A DNA stretch of 14,384 nucleotides from Planctomycetota bacterium (GTDB taxonomy: Bacteria; Planctomycetota; UBA1135; GCA-002686595): the NCBI GenBank assembly GCA_027623615.1, contig JAQBVH010000017.1, positions 1-14,384 on the forward strand, given 5' to 3'. Every line of letters begins with the position of its first letter. Position 1 is the first letter of the stretch. Under the pieces are notes generated by a model, which had not been told where the DNA came from, did not search any database, and saw nothing but the letters and a program-made list of their open reading frames with translations. Made by a program: the position numbers and the translations under genes. Below, one piece after another: positions 1 to 8,348 of the stretch.

Positions 1-418
1 CGCCGAAGCCTCCCATGTTCGTCCCCGAACCCGGGATGCCGAACAGGGTCGTCACGCCGGCCGCGAGCCCGCGGCGGATCGCGGGGTTGCCCGGGATCAC
101 GCACGGCCGCGCGCGCAGCTCGGGGTTCACGGCGTGCACCATGTCGTTGATGCCGGGGCCGTGGATGTGGGTGTGCAGGTCGACGAGGCCGGGCGCGATC
201 CAGGCGTCCGGATAGTCGAGCACGCGGGTGCCCGCGGGCAGCTCGATCGGCGCGCCCACGTGGGTCAGCTTGCCGTCCTCACAGACGATCATGCCCGGCG
301 CGTACACCGCGCCGTCGTCGTCCATCGTCAGGACCTTGCCCGCCCGAATGGCGAGCGCGTCGCCCGCCGTCGCGAACGAGGCCAGACCAAGGCTGGCAGC
401 GAGGAGCGCAGCGCGCAT
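1..418 (-). CDS. Exported amidohydrolase, imidazolonepropionase-like (G10, 3' end outside window)
   Basis: Only the first 139 codons are present; the gene continues past the left edge with no stop seen. The ATG overlaps the stop of G9 as TAATG, which fixes the start. Residues 1-22 form a hydrophobic signal-like segment ending near AGDALA. The mature part opens with the small beta-sandwich typical of amidohydrolases (IRAGKVLTM, then CEDGKLTHVG). The metal motif APGLVDLHTH follows, with the HxH pair at His82 and His84. The segment INDMVHAVNPELR and the glycine-rich IPGSGTNMGG (about 128-137) match the other distal paralogues. From the family, a metal-dependent hydrolase acting on a C-N or similar bond outside the cytoplasm is expected; the substrate is unknown. 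The later ligands (two His, one Asp) lie beyond the window. Confidence 0.9.
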   Translation of the reverse strand, partial: MRAALLAASLGLASFATAGDALAIRAGKVLTMDDDGAVYAPGMIVCEDGKLTHVGAPIELPAGTRVLDYPDAWIAPGLVDLHTHIHGPGINDMVHAVNPELRARPCVIPGNPAIRRGLAAGVTTLFGIPGSGTNMGGFG

Positions 419-1716
419 TACCAGCGCCTCCCTTCCGTCGCGTCGTACACGAGCGTGCCGTTCACCCAGACCAGCTCCACGCCGTTGCGCGGGTCGATCG
501 GGTTGCCAGTAACGACCACCAGGTCCGCGTCCTTGCCGACCTCGAGGCTGCCCACCCGGTGATGGATGTTCATCGTCTTGGCCGGGACGATCGTGACCCC
601 GCGCACGCTCTGCATCAGGTCCTCGTTGAACCCGTAGCGCACACCCATGGCGGCCTGCAGGGGCAGCTCCTCCTGGGGCACCACCGGCGCGTCGGTGTTG
701 AAACCGACCTGGGGGTGACCGCGGTCCTGGAAGCCCCAGGCGCTCCCGTGGATCTGGCCGTCCGTGTCGTAGCGCGGCGGGCGGGCCGCCATGATCTCGC
801 GCGGGCCGAGGATCGCCGCGACGTCGTGCTCGAGCGCCAGCGGAGTGGTCTTGTAGCTGTCGAAGGACCCGTGGTCGATGAAGGTGTCGAACCCGTAGTC
901 GCGTGAGAGCATCAGGATGCTCATCATCACGAGTTGGTAGTACTGGGTGTGCGTCGACACCTGAATGTCCCGCGCCTTGAGGTCACGGAACACGTCGAGC
1001 TGGATGTTGCGCTCGGGCTTGGGACCGACGCCCTGCTCGTAGGATTCATACGAGGTCGCGTACGCCAGGCCCTTCTCGATCGTCTTGCGCAGGTGGTGGT
1101 TCATGAGCACGCGGCCCATGCCGTACCCCCACCGGGTCGGGTTGTCGCCCTGCGCGATCTTCAACGAGCCCGGGTCGCGCAGGATGCAGTCCTCGTACCC
1201 AGGCACCCCGGTCTTCATCAACAGGCCCACCCCGCCCATGTTCGTGCCCGAACCGGGGATGTAGAGCAGGCTCGTCACGCCGGCGGCGACCGGCTTCTGC
1301 AGCATGTCGTTGTCCGGCACGACCGTCGAGCGGATGCGCAGGCCGGGGTTGGCCTGATAGACCATGTCGTTGATGTCCCGCATCCCGCCACCCACGTGGC
1401 TGTGCAGGTCCAACATCCCCGGCATGACCCAGTGCTCGCCGACGTCGACCAGCACGTAGCCCTCGGGCACCTCGACCTCGCGCGCCGGCCCGATCGCCTC
1501 GATCTTGCCGTCCTTGACGAGGATCAGCGCGTGGTCGATGACCTGCGGCCCCTCGTCGGCGGCGACCAGGGCCTTCGCTGTCCGAAGCGCGAGGCCAGCG
1601 CCGCCGCGGGCCCCGGCGTCCGCAGCAACTGCGTCCGCAAGCACACCCTCCTCTGCGATCCCCGGAGCGATCGTGAGCACGGCCCCGAGGGCCAGGCTGC
1701 GCAGGGAGGTGAGCAT
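418..1716 (-). CDS. Exported amidohydrolase, imidazolonepropionase-like (G9)
   Basis: A complete 432-residue member of the amidohydrolase superfamily (COG1228 type). The ATG overlaps the G8 stop (TAATG). Residues 1-21 look like a signal peptide, followed by an Ala/Gly-rich stretch to about 43. The beta-sandwich contains LVKDGKIEAIG (66-76). The full expected metal site is visible: MPGMLDLHSH gives His105 and His107, VSTHTQ gives His256, IDHGSF gives His282, and GFNTDAPV gives Asp342. The IPGSGTNMGG loop is at about 154-163. The C-terminal sandwich has VGSLEVGKDADLVV (388-401), and the protein ends in GRRW. By family it is a metal hydrolase with one or two zinc-like ions. The substrate is unknown. 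It shares long conserved blocks with G6-G8 and so is a recent-type tandem paralogue. Confidence 0.93.
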   Translation of the reverse strand: MLTSLRSLALGAVLTIAPGIAEEGVLADAVAADAGARGGAGLALRTAKALVAADEGPQVIDHALILVKDGKIEAIGPAREVEVPEGYVLVDVGEHWVMPGMLDLHSHVGGGMRDINDMVYQANPGLRIRSTVVPDNDMLQKPVAAGVTSLLYIPGSGTNMGGVGLLMKTGVPGYEDCILRDPGSLKIAQGDNPTRWGYGMGRVLMNHHLRKTIEKGLAYATSYESYEQGVGPKPERNIQLDVFRDLKARDIQVSTHTQYYQLVMMSILMLSRDYGFDTFIDHGSFDSYKTTPLALEHDVAAILGPREIMAARPPRYDTDGQIHGSAWGFQDRGHPQVGFNTDAPVVPQEELPLQAAMGVRYGFNEDLMQSVRGVTIVPAKTMNIHHRVGSLEVGKDADLVVVTGNPIDPRNGVELVWVNGTLVYDATEGRRW

Positions 1717-2987
1717 TACCAGCGCCTTGTGTTCTTGCCGGTGTCGTACACGCGCACGCCGCGCTGGAAGACCATCTCGATCGAGGTGCGCGGGTCGACC
1801 GGGTCGCCCGTGATCACCAGGATGTCCGCGTCCTTGCCGACCTCGAGGCTGCCGATCGCCTCGTACAGGCCGGCGGTGATGGCGGGCACGCTGGTCAGGC
1901 CGCGCACGGCCTGCATCTGATCGTTCTGGAAACCATAGCGCACGCCCATGGCGGCCTGCACGCTCAGCTCTTCCTGGGGCACCACCGGCGCGTCCGTGTT
2001 GAAGCCGATCATCGGGTGACCGCGCTCTTGATAGCCGGCGGCGATACCCTGCACCCGGCCCTCGGTGATCGGACGGAAGGAGCTGGGCGCCTGGATCTGG
2101 CGCGGGCCGAGGATCGCGTGCACGCCGCTCTTGGCCGCGCGAGCCGCAGCGCGGTAGCCGTCGAAGGTGCCGTGGTCGATGTAGACCGGCAGCTCCATCT
2201 CCTCGGCCACCATCTCGATCGTCTTGTTGACGACCTGGTAGATCTGCGTGTGGGTCGAGACCTGGGCCTCACCCTTGCGCAGGTGTCGGAAGACCTCGAA
2301 CTGGATGTCCTTCTCCGGCTTCGGACCCACACCCGCCTCGTACGCCTCCCACTTCTTCGCGTAGGTGACGCCGCGCTGGAAGGTGTTGCGGGTGTTGTAG
2401 TTCATGAAGCTGCGGCCGGGGTACCAGGGGGCGCGGCGCTCCGGGTTGCCCGCCTGGGCCAGCTTCAACGAGCCGGGGTTGCGAATCAGGTTCTCCTCGA
2501 ACGTGTCGAACCCGCCGCGGACCAGGATGCCCTGGCCGCCCATGTTCGTGCCCGAGCCGGGGATGAGCAGCACGCTCGTCACGCCGCCCGCGATGGCCAC
2601 CTTCATCGCCCCGTTGCCGGGGGTGATCGTCGGTGCAGCGCGCAGGCCCGGGTTGGTCATGTAGACCATGTCGTTCAGGTCGCCGAGGCCACCCGCGACG
2701 TGGTTGTGCAGGTCGACGAGGCCGGGCGCGACCCAGCGGTTGCCGAGGTCGAGCACCTCGTAGCCCTCCGGCACCTGGACGTCCTTGCGGTCCCCGATCG
2801 CCTCGATGCGCCCGTCCTTGACGAGCAGCAGGGCGTTGTCGACCACCGTGTCCCCCTCCAGCGAGGCGACGAGGGCCTTGCGGGTCAGGAGCGCGAGGCC
2901 CGGGCCGCCGACCTCACCCGCTTCCTGGGCGGGAGCGGACGTGGCGAGGGCGACGAGGCCCAGGAGAACGCTGGTGAGGACTCTCAT
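1716..2987 (-). CDS. Exported amidohydrolase, imidazolonepropionase-like (G8)
   Basis: Encodes 423 residues from the ATG at 2987, chosen because it gives a clean signal peptide (MRVLTSVLLGLVALATSAPAQ) and lies two bases after the G7 stop. The frame is open 21 codons further upstream, but that extension lies inside G7 and would bury the signal sequence. Metal ligands are complete: His94 and His96 in VDLHNH, His246 in VSTHTQ, His272 in IDHGTF, Asp332 in FNTDAP. The conserved NDMVYMTNPGLR and IPGSGTNMGGQG segments are present, as is the KKWEAYEAGVGPKPEKD block (211-227) before beta-strand 5. It ends in NTRRW. The closest relatives in the window appear to be G7 and G6. Predicted activity is metal-dependent hydrolysis outside the cytoplasm, substrate unknown. 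Confidence 0.93.
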   Translation of the reverse strand: MRVLTSVLLGLVALATSAPAQEAGEVGGPGLALLTRKALVASLEGDTVVDNALLLVKDGRIEAIGDRKDVQVPEGYEVLDLGNRWVAPGLVDLHNHVAGGLGDLNDMVYMTNPGLRAAPTITPGNGAMKVAIAGGVTSVLLIPGSGTNMGGQGILVRGGFDTFEENLIRNPGSLKLAQAGNPERRAPWYPGRSFMNYNTRNTFQRGVTYAKKWEAYEAGVGPKPEKDIQFEVFRHLRKGEAQVSTHTQIYQVVNKTIEMVAEEMELPVYIDHGTFDGYRAAARAAKSGVHAILGPRQIQAPSSFRPITEGRVQGIAAGYQERGHPMIGFNTDAPVVPQEELSVQAAMGVRYGFQNDQMQAVRGLTSVPAITAGLYEAIGSLEVGKDADILVITGDPVDPRTSIEMVFQRGVRVYDTGKNTRRW

Positions 2988-2989
2988 GC

Positions 2990-4300
2990 TTACCACCGGC
3001 GCCTGCCGGTCTCCGTGTCGTAAACCTTCTCGCCGAGGACCCACACGCACTCGACCGAGCAGCGCGGGTCGTTCGGGTCACCGGTCGTCGCGATCAAGGT
3101 TGCTTCCTTGCCAGGCTCCAGGCTGCCCATCTGGTCGGCCACCCCGGCGGCGACTGCGGGGACGCTGGTCACGCCGCGCACCCCCTGCAGGTCGTCGACC
3201 CGAAAGCCGTAGCGCGCGCCCATGGCCGCCTGGAGGCTGAGCTCCTCCTGGCCGGGACCGAAGGCGCTCGGGCCGCCGATGCAGTCGGTGTTGAACCCGA
3301 CCAGCGTGTGGCCCTCCTCCTGGTACTTGGCGGCGACGCCGTAGATCGCGCCGTCCTGGTCGTACTCGGCGAAGCCGGGGGCGCGGATGCCGGTCGTGAT
3401 CTGGCGCGGGCCGAGGATCGCGGGCACACCCAGCTCCTCGGCGTGGGCCGCCGCGCGCCACCCGTCGAACGTGCCGTGGTCGATGTAGACCGGCAGCTCG
3501 AACTCCTCGGCCACCATGGTCAAGGTCATCTCGACCACCTGGTAGATCTGGGTGTGGGTCGAGACCTGGGCCTCGCCCTTGAGCAGGTTGCGGAAGATGT
3601 CGAACTGCAGGTCACGCTCCGGGCGCGGACCGTGGCCGGCCTCGTAGGCCTCCCACTTCTTCGCGTAGTTCACACCGCGGCGGAAGGTGCTGCGGGTGTT
3701 GAAGTTCATGAAGCTGCGGCCCGGGAACCACGGACCGCGACCCTCCGGGTTGCCGGCCTGGGCCAGCTTCAGGGAGCCGGGGTCGCGGATCAGCGCCGCC
3801 TCGTAGTGCTCCCCCGTGGTGCGAATCAGAAAGCCCTGACCGCCCATGTTCGTGGCCGACCCGGGGATGTGCAGCACGCCCGTGACCCCACCCGCCAGGC
3901 CATCACCGAAGAGCGAGTTGCCGGGCCGCGCGCCGACCGAGGCACGCATGCCCGGGTTGGTCAGGTAGGCGCTCTCCGACAGGTCGCGCAGGGACATCGC
4001 CGTGTGGTTGTGCAGGTCGATCAAGCCCGGCGACAACCACAGGTCGCCCAGGTCTTGGACCACGTACCCCTCAGGGGCGGCGAAACCGCGCTGGGGCACG
4101 ATCTCCTTGACGCGCCCGTCCTCGATCAGGACCACCGCCTGGTCGTACACGCCCTGTCCGTCCAGGCTCGCGGTCAGGACTTTCGCGGCCTTGAGGGCCA
4201 GCCCCGGACCGCCGACCTCGCCCGGGTCCCCGCCGGCCAGGACCGGCGACACCGTGAGGGTCAGGAGGGTGAGGAGGGTGAGGGAGATCCTGCTGCGCAT
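2990..4300 (-). CDS. Exported amidohydrolase with altered active-site loop (G7)
   Basis: Encodes 436 residues from the ATG at 4300; an in-frame TTG at 4303 directly abuts the G6 stop (TAG-TTG-ATG) and would add one residue. The signal peptide is MRSRISLTLLTLLTLTVSPVLA. Metal ligands are all present: His97/His99 in IDLHNH, His249 in STHTQ, His275 in IDHGTF, Asp339 in FNTDC. Two points set it apart from G6, G8 and G9. The NDMVY motif after the HxH strand is replaced by SESAY, and about six extra residues (CIGGPSAFGPG in place of APVVP) follow the catalytic Asp. Both sites face the active-site mouth in this fold, so substrate range may differ. The protein ends in GRRRW. It is coupled to G6 upstream and G8 downstream by 2-3 base gaps. 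Confidence 0.93.
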   Translation of the reverse strand: MRSRISLTLLTLLTLTVSPVLAGGDPGEVGGPGLALKAAKVLTASLDGQGVYDQAVVLIEDGRVKEIVPQRGFAAPEGYVVQDLGDLWLSPGLIDLHNHTAMSLRDLSESAYLTNPGMRASVGARPGNSLFGDGLAGGVTGVLHIPGSATNMGGQGFLIRTTGEHYEAALIRDPGSLKLAQAGNPEGRGPWFPGRSFMNFNTRSTFRRGVNYAKKWEAYEAGHGPRPERDLQFDIFRNLLKGEAQVSTHTQIYQVVEMTLTMVAEEFELPVYIDHGTFDGWRAAAHAEELGVPAILGPRQITTGIRAPGFAEYDQDGAIYGVAAKYQEEGHTLVGFNTDCIGGPSAFGPGQEELSLQAAMGARYGFRVDDLQGVRGVTSVPAVAAGVADQMGSLEPGKEATLIATTGDPNDPRCSVECVWVLGEKVYDTETGRRRW

Positions 4301-4303
4301 CAA

Positions 4304-5599
4304 CTACCACCTGCGCGCGTCGCGCGTGTTGTCGTAGACCCGTTCGCCCTCGACGAAGGTGATCGAGACCGTGGTGCGAGGGTCGGCGGGGTCGCCGTCC
4401 ACGATGATCAGGTCCGCGTCCTTGCCCGCTTCCAGGCTGCCCACGCGATGGGCGATCCCCGCGGTGAGCGCGGGGATGATCGTCAGGCCGCGCACGTGCT
4501 GCGCGTTCTCCGTGTTGAAGCCGTAGCGCACCGCCATGGCCGCCTGCAGGGGCAGGGACTCCTGGGGGATGACCGGCGAGTCCGTGTTGAAGCCGATCTG
4601 GCGGTGCCCGAGCTTCTGGTACTGGGCCGCCATGCCGAGGATCGCGCCGTCAGTGTCGTTCTCGATCCACATGTCGGGCCGGTACTCGAGCCACATGAAG
4701 GCCGAGACCTGCCGCGGGCCGAGGATCGCAGGCACCCCCGCCTCCCACGCGATGCCGGCCGCGCGCCAACCGTCGAACGAGCCGTGGTCGATGTAGGCGT
4801 CGAGGCCGAACTCCTCGCTCACGAGGGTGATCGTGCGCAGGACGACCTGGTAGATCTGGGTGTGGGTGGAGACCTGGGTCCGCTTCGCCTTCAGGTCGCG
4901 GAAGACCTCCCACTGGGGGTCCTTCTGCGGCTTCGGCCCGACGCCCTTCTCGTAGTTCTCCCAGCCCTGCGCGTAGGCCAGCCCGCGACGGAAGGTGTTG
5001 GCCGTGTTCCAGTTCATGAACGACCGGCCGATGCCGATGGTCCAGCCCTCCGGGTTGCCCGACTGCGCGAGCTTGAGCGAACCGGGGTTCCTGATCTCCA
5101 TCCGCTCGTAGCGGTCGAAGCCGGTCTTCAGCAGCACGCCGCTGCCGCCGACGTTCGTGCCGGAGCCGGGGATGTAGAGCACGGAGGTCACCCCCGCCGC
5201 GGTCCCCATCTCCAGGTTCTCGTTCCCCGGAGCGACACCCGTGTACGCCCGCAGGCCCGGGTTGGTCAGGTAGACCATGTCGTTCAGGTCGTTGGCGCGC
5301 GGGCTGCCGGCGACGTGGCAGTGCAGGTCGATCATGCCGGGGGCGACCCAGCGCCGGCCTACGTCGAGCACCTCGTAGCCCTCCGGGATCACGATGTCCG
5401 CGCGCGGCCCGACCGCCTCGATCTTGCCGTCGCGGACGAGGATGACGGCGTTGTCGATCGCCTGCACGCCCTCGAAGGGCACGGTCAGGGCCTTCGCGGT
5501 CAGGATCGCCAGGCCGCGCTCATCCCCACGCACGCCGGGTTCGTTCGCGCCGAGGACCGGCGCGACGAACGCGAGCGTGCTGAGGAGGAGGCGGCCCAT
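4304..5599 (-). CDS. Exported amidohydrolase, imidazolonepropionase-like (G6)
   Basis: Encodes 431 residues from the ATG at 5599. A TTG at 5605 overlapping the G5 stop (TTGA) is an alternative start adding two residues. AAGGAG in the G5 tail sits 5 bases before the TTG and 11 before the ATG, so the choice is not certain. The signal segment is MGRLLLSTLAFVAPVLG. The metal site is intact: His93/His95 in IDLHCH (an unusual Cys between the two His), His246 in STHTQ, His272 in IDHGSF, Asp340 in FNTDSP. The SGTN loop reads IPGSGTNVGG. It carries a slightly longer loop (FMWLEYRPDMWIENDTDG, about 301-318) before strand 8. It ends in DARRW. This is the first gene of the array, in transcription order, that keeps a complete catalytic site. 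Confidence 0.93.
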   Translation of the reverse strand: MGRLLLSTLAFVAPVLGANEPGVRGDERGLAILTAKALTVPFEGVQAIDNAVILVRDGKIEAVGPRADIVIPEGYEVLDVGRRWVAPGMIDLHCHVAGSPRANDLNDMVYLTNPGLRAYTGVAPGNENLEMGTAAGVTSVLYIPGSGTNVGGSGVLLKTGFDRYERMEIRNPGSLKLAQSGNPEGWTIGIGRSFMNWNTANTFRRGLAYAQGWENYEKGVGPKPQKDPQWEVFRDLKAKRTQVSTHTQIYQVVLRTITLVSEEFGLDAYIDHGSFDGWRAAGIAWEAGVPAILGPRQVSAFMWLEYRPDMWIENDTDGAILGMAAQYQKLGHRQIGFNTDSPVIPQESLPLQAAMAVRYGFNTENAQHVRGLTIIPALTAGIAHRVGSLEAGKDADLIIVDGDPADPRTTVSITFVEGERVYDNTRDARRW

Positions 5600-5601
5600 G
5601 G

Positions 5602-8348
5602 TCAACGAATCTCCTTGCCGTTGACCCAGGTGCGCACCACGGACGCGGAGACGTCCAGCGGGCTGCCGTCGAGCAGCACGATGTCAGCGTCCAACCCGGG
5701 CAGCAGCTTGCCGATGCGCTCGCCGACGCCGAGCATCGCCGCCGCGTCAGCGGTCAGGGCGCGCACGGCCGCGGTCGGGCTCATGCCGCCGGCGACGGCG
5801 CGAGCCGCGTGGAGCGAGAGCTCACCGGCTCCTTCTTCCGCGCCGCTGGCGAAGGCCACCGGAACACCCCACTCGGCCCAGATCGCGCCCGAGTTGCGCA
5901 CGACCGCTCCGGCGACCTTGCCGCGCAGGCTCGAGGCCGCGCCGGCCGCGACGTCCCCGCTCCAGATCACGGGCTTGACGCCGATCGCGTTGCAGGCCGC
6001 GGTGGCCTCGATGGCGTCACGGCTGCTGCTGACGGAGACGAACAAGGCACCCTTGCCGCTCATCGCCTTGCGGATCGGCTCCAGGTCGGGGTCGATGCCC
6101 GGGGACTTGGGCATGTCCTTGGGGGAACCATCCGGCGCTTCCGGACGGCCGCGCTCGGGGATGCGCACCACGGGGAACTCCTCGGAGACGCGCGTGAGCG
6201 TGATCTCCGACTCGTTGCCCGCGTGGGTGCCCTTGCCCGCCAGCTTGTCCTCCTTCTTGTCGAGCTCGAGCTCGAGGGTGACCTCGCCGTTGGGGCCGGT
6301 GCCGACCAGGTGGACGTTGAACTCGTCACGGTGACCCGTGAGGTCCCACATCTCCTCGAAGCCCTCGGAGCGGACGTTGCCCGTGAGCTTGAGGTCGCCG
6401 TCCTCGAGGAGACGGAAGCGCACGTCGAGCTCGACCTTGAGCTCCTCGTTCTTGGCCTTACCGCGCCACTCACCGGTGACCGGACGGGCCTCCTTCTTCT
6501 TGTCCTTGTCCTCTTCCTCCGCTTCGGCCTCGACGGCCTGCTCCTCCTTGGGGGCCTCCTCGGGCGGCGCGGGCTTGTAGTTGGCGAGGTCCTGCTCGTA
6601 CTGGCGCCACTTGGCGTCGTACTCCTGGGCCTTCTCGAGCACCTTGCGCATCGCCTCGCCGCGTTCCGAGGGAATCGCGTGGCTCCACTCGAGCCGAATG
6701 GTGGCCAGGCTGTCGACGATCATGCGCGACGAGCCGTCGTCCGCCGGCTTGTACACCATCGAGTGGCCGGAGTTGTCGCGGCCGCCGAGGTTGACCGTGG
6801 TCACCCCCGCACGGGCCACACGCCGGTCGGTCGCGTCGCCGGGCTCGACGATGCGCTCCAGCGGGAACCGCGGGCTGAAGCGCTGGCGCGAGCCCTCGAG
6901 TCCCAGGTGTCCGAGCGCGTCGATCATGCCGGGCATGGCCGCGTGGCCGCGCAGGACCACGGCGCCGCTCGGGTGGGCGACGCGCTCGCCGACCTCCTGG
7001 ATGCGACCGCCGCGGATCAGGATCTGGCCGGGACGCAACACGTGGCCGTCCCCGAGGTGCAGCTCCTCGACCTCGATCACCGTGGGGCCCTCCGTGCGCG
7101 CGTTCGCCTCCCAGACCAGCTCGCCGCCGATCCAGGTCGCGGTCACGCCGTTGGCCAGGTCCATCGGAGAGCCGGCGAAGACCGCGAAGTCCGCGTCCTT
7201 GCCGACGGCGAGGCTGCCGACCCGATCGGCGACGCCGAGCACCTCGGCCGCGCCGAGGGTCACCGCGTGGAAGGCGCCCGCTTCGTCGAGGCCACCGCCG
7301 CGCTGGGCGAGGGCCGCCGTGAAGCGCAGGTCACCCGGGCGAGTGGTGGCGATGACCACGTCCGCGCCGCCCTTGGCGAGGATCGACACGAGGGCGTGGT
7401 TGGGACCGGAGGGCTCGTCGCCCTTGCCGAAGTCCGCGCCGTTCAGCACGTGGGGGCCGGCGATGACCGTGACGCCGGCGGCGGCGATCTCCTTGGCCAG
7501 GTCCTCGTCCGCGCCGCTCACGCCGTCGAGCACGAGGGGCAGCTTGAGCTCCGTGAAGAGCCCCAGGAGCGCGCGCACCTCTTCGGGGGTGTCCGCGTTC
7601 ATGCGCCAGGGCGTGCCCGCGTCGATCAGCCCCTTGAGGGCGGCGCCGGTGTACGGGCCGTACTCCGCGTCGAGGGCACCCTCGCCACCGGCCAACGCGA
7701 CGAGCTCGCGCAGTGCGACGACCGCGCCCATGGTGGTGCGCGGCAGCTGCGCCTGCTCGAGGCCGAGGCCCACGTCCACCGTCGCCGGGACGGGACCCAG
7801 TAGCCGGGGGTGCGCCGGGCCTCGGCCGTGACCGAGCCGTGCAGCAGGGCCGCGTCGGAGACGACACGACCCGAGTTCGCCTCGCCACCGGTCTTGACCA
7901 CGGCACCTTGGCCCGCGACCAGGCGGCTGCGGGAGGGCGCCATGTAGACCGAGGTGACGCCGGCGCGCAGGGAGTCGAACATCTCCGAGTAGGGGTCGAA
8001 GTTGTCGACGGCCAGCACGGTCGGCTCGGCCGTGCGCGGTCCGGCGATCGACGAGCCGTAGCTCGAGTCCGCGCAGACCAGGCCCGGCGCGATCACCGCG
8101 TCGTCGCCGTAGTCGACCACGCGCACGCCTGCGGGCACGTCCACGTCGGTCCCGATGGCAATGATCTTGCCGTCCTTGACCAGGATCGTGGCGTCGTCCA
8201 TGTGGGACGTCGCCGAGAGTTGGACGCGCCCGGCTTGGAGCGCGACGTCCCCCCCAAGGGGTGACACTGCCGGCGCCGCTGTGGGCGCGGCGAGGGGGAT
8301 CGCAGCCGTTCCGAAGAACGCCGCGAGGAGGAGGCCAGAGCGATGCAT
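5602..8348 (-). CDS. Tandem double amidohydrolase-like protein, frame broken near 7780-7810 (G5)
   Basis: The ATG at 8348 overlaps the G4 stop (TAATG) and gives the signal-like MHRSGLLLAAFFGTAAIPLAAP. The first frame is good to about residue 184 (TPGYW), then runs as nonsense to a stop at 7626. The second frame continues the family sequence from about 7800 to the TGA at 5602. One restored base would give about 915 residues. The N half (1-410) has VKDGKIIAIG and a GSLAVGKDADFAV tail, but CADSS stands where DxHxH should be. The C half (from about 425) has LIRGGRIQEVG and MIDALGH, so the first metal His is Leu and the second is kept. Later ligands are lost in both halves. The C half carries a Lys/Glu-rich linker (about 594-622) and a beta-rich insert beginning TGEWRGKAK (about 625-720), lipocalin-like in appearance. 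Probably non-catalytic or strongly altered; role unknown. Confidence 0.85.
7780..7810 (-). other. Frameshift site within G5
   Basis: The reading frame changes here. Upstream the frame ends sensibly at TPGYW, and the other frame resumes as PVPATVDVGLGLEQAQ, which continues the family protein. Moving from one to the other needs one base restored, for example a fourth G in the TGGG after TAC, or an extra C in the five-C run read on the minus strand (7806-7810). The N-terminal fragment alone would be 240 residues (8348 to 7626). No X XXY YYZ slippery heptamer is seen, so programmed slippage is not supported. A real mutation and an assembly or sequencing error are both possible. Confidence 0.8.

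Noticed and set aside
2988..3050. Upstream start for G8 within the end of G7
   Set aside because: It would add 21 charged residues ahead of a typical signal peptide; the ATG at 2987 sits two bases after the G7 stop, like the other junctions.
3308..6334. A 1008-codon open frame on the plus strand, opposite G6 and G7, and similar long ones at 8261-10963, 5809-7803 and 12129-13562
   Set aside because: They are complementary shadows of high-GC genes: Val/Arg/His/Asp-rich translations with no domain, while the minus strand encodes clear family proteins over the same span.
7779..7810. Programmed -1 ribosomal frameshift in G5
   Set aside because: No slippery heptamer in the required phase and no clear stimulating structure; a one-base indel or error explains it more simply.
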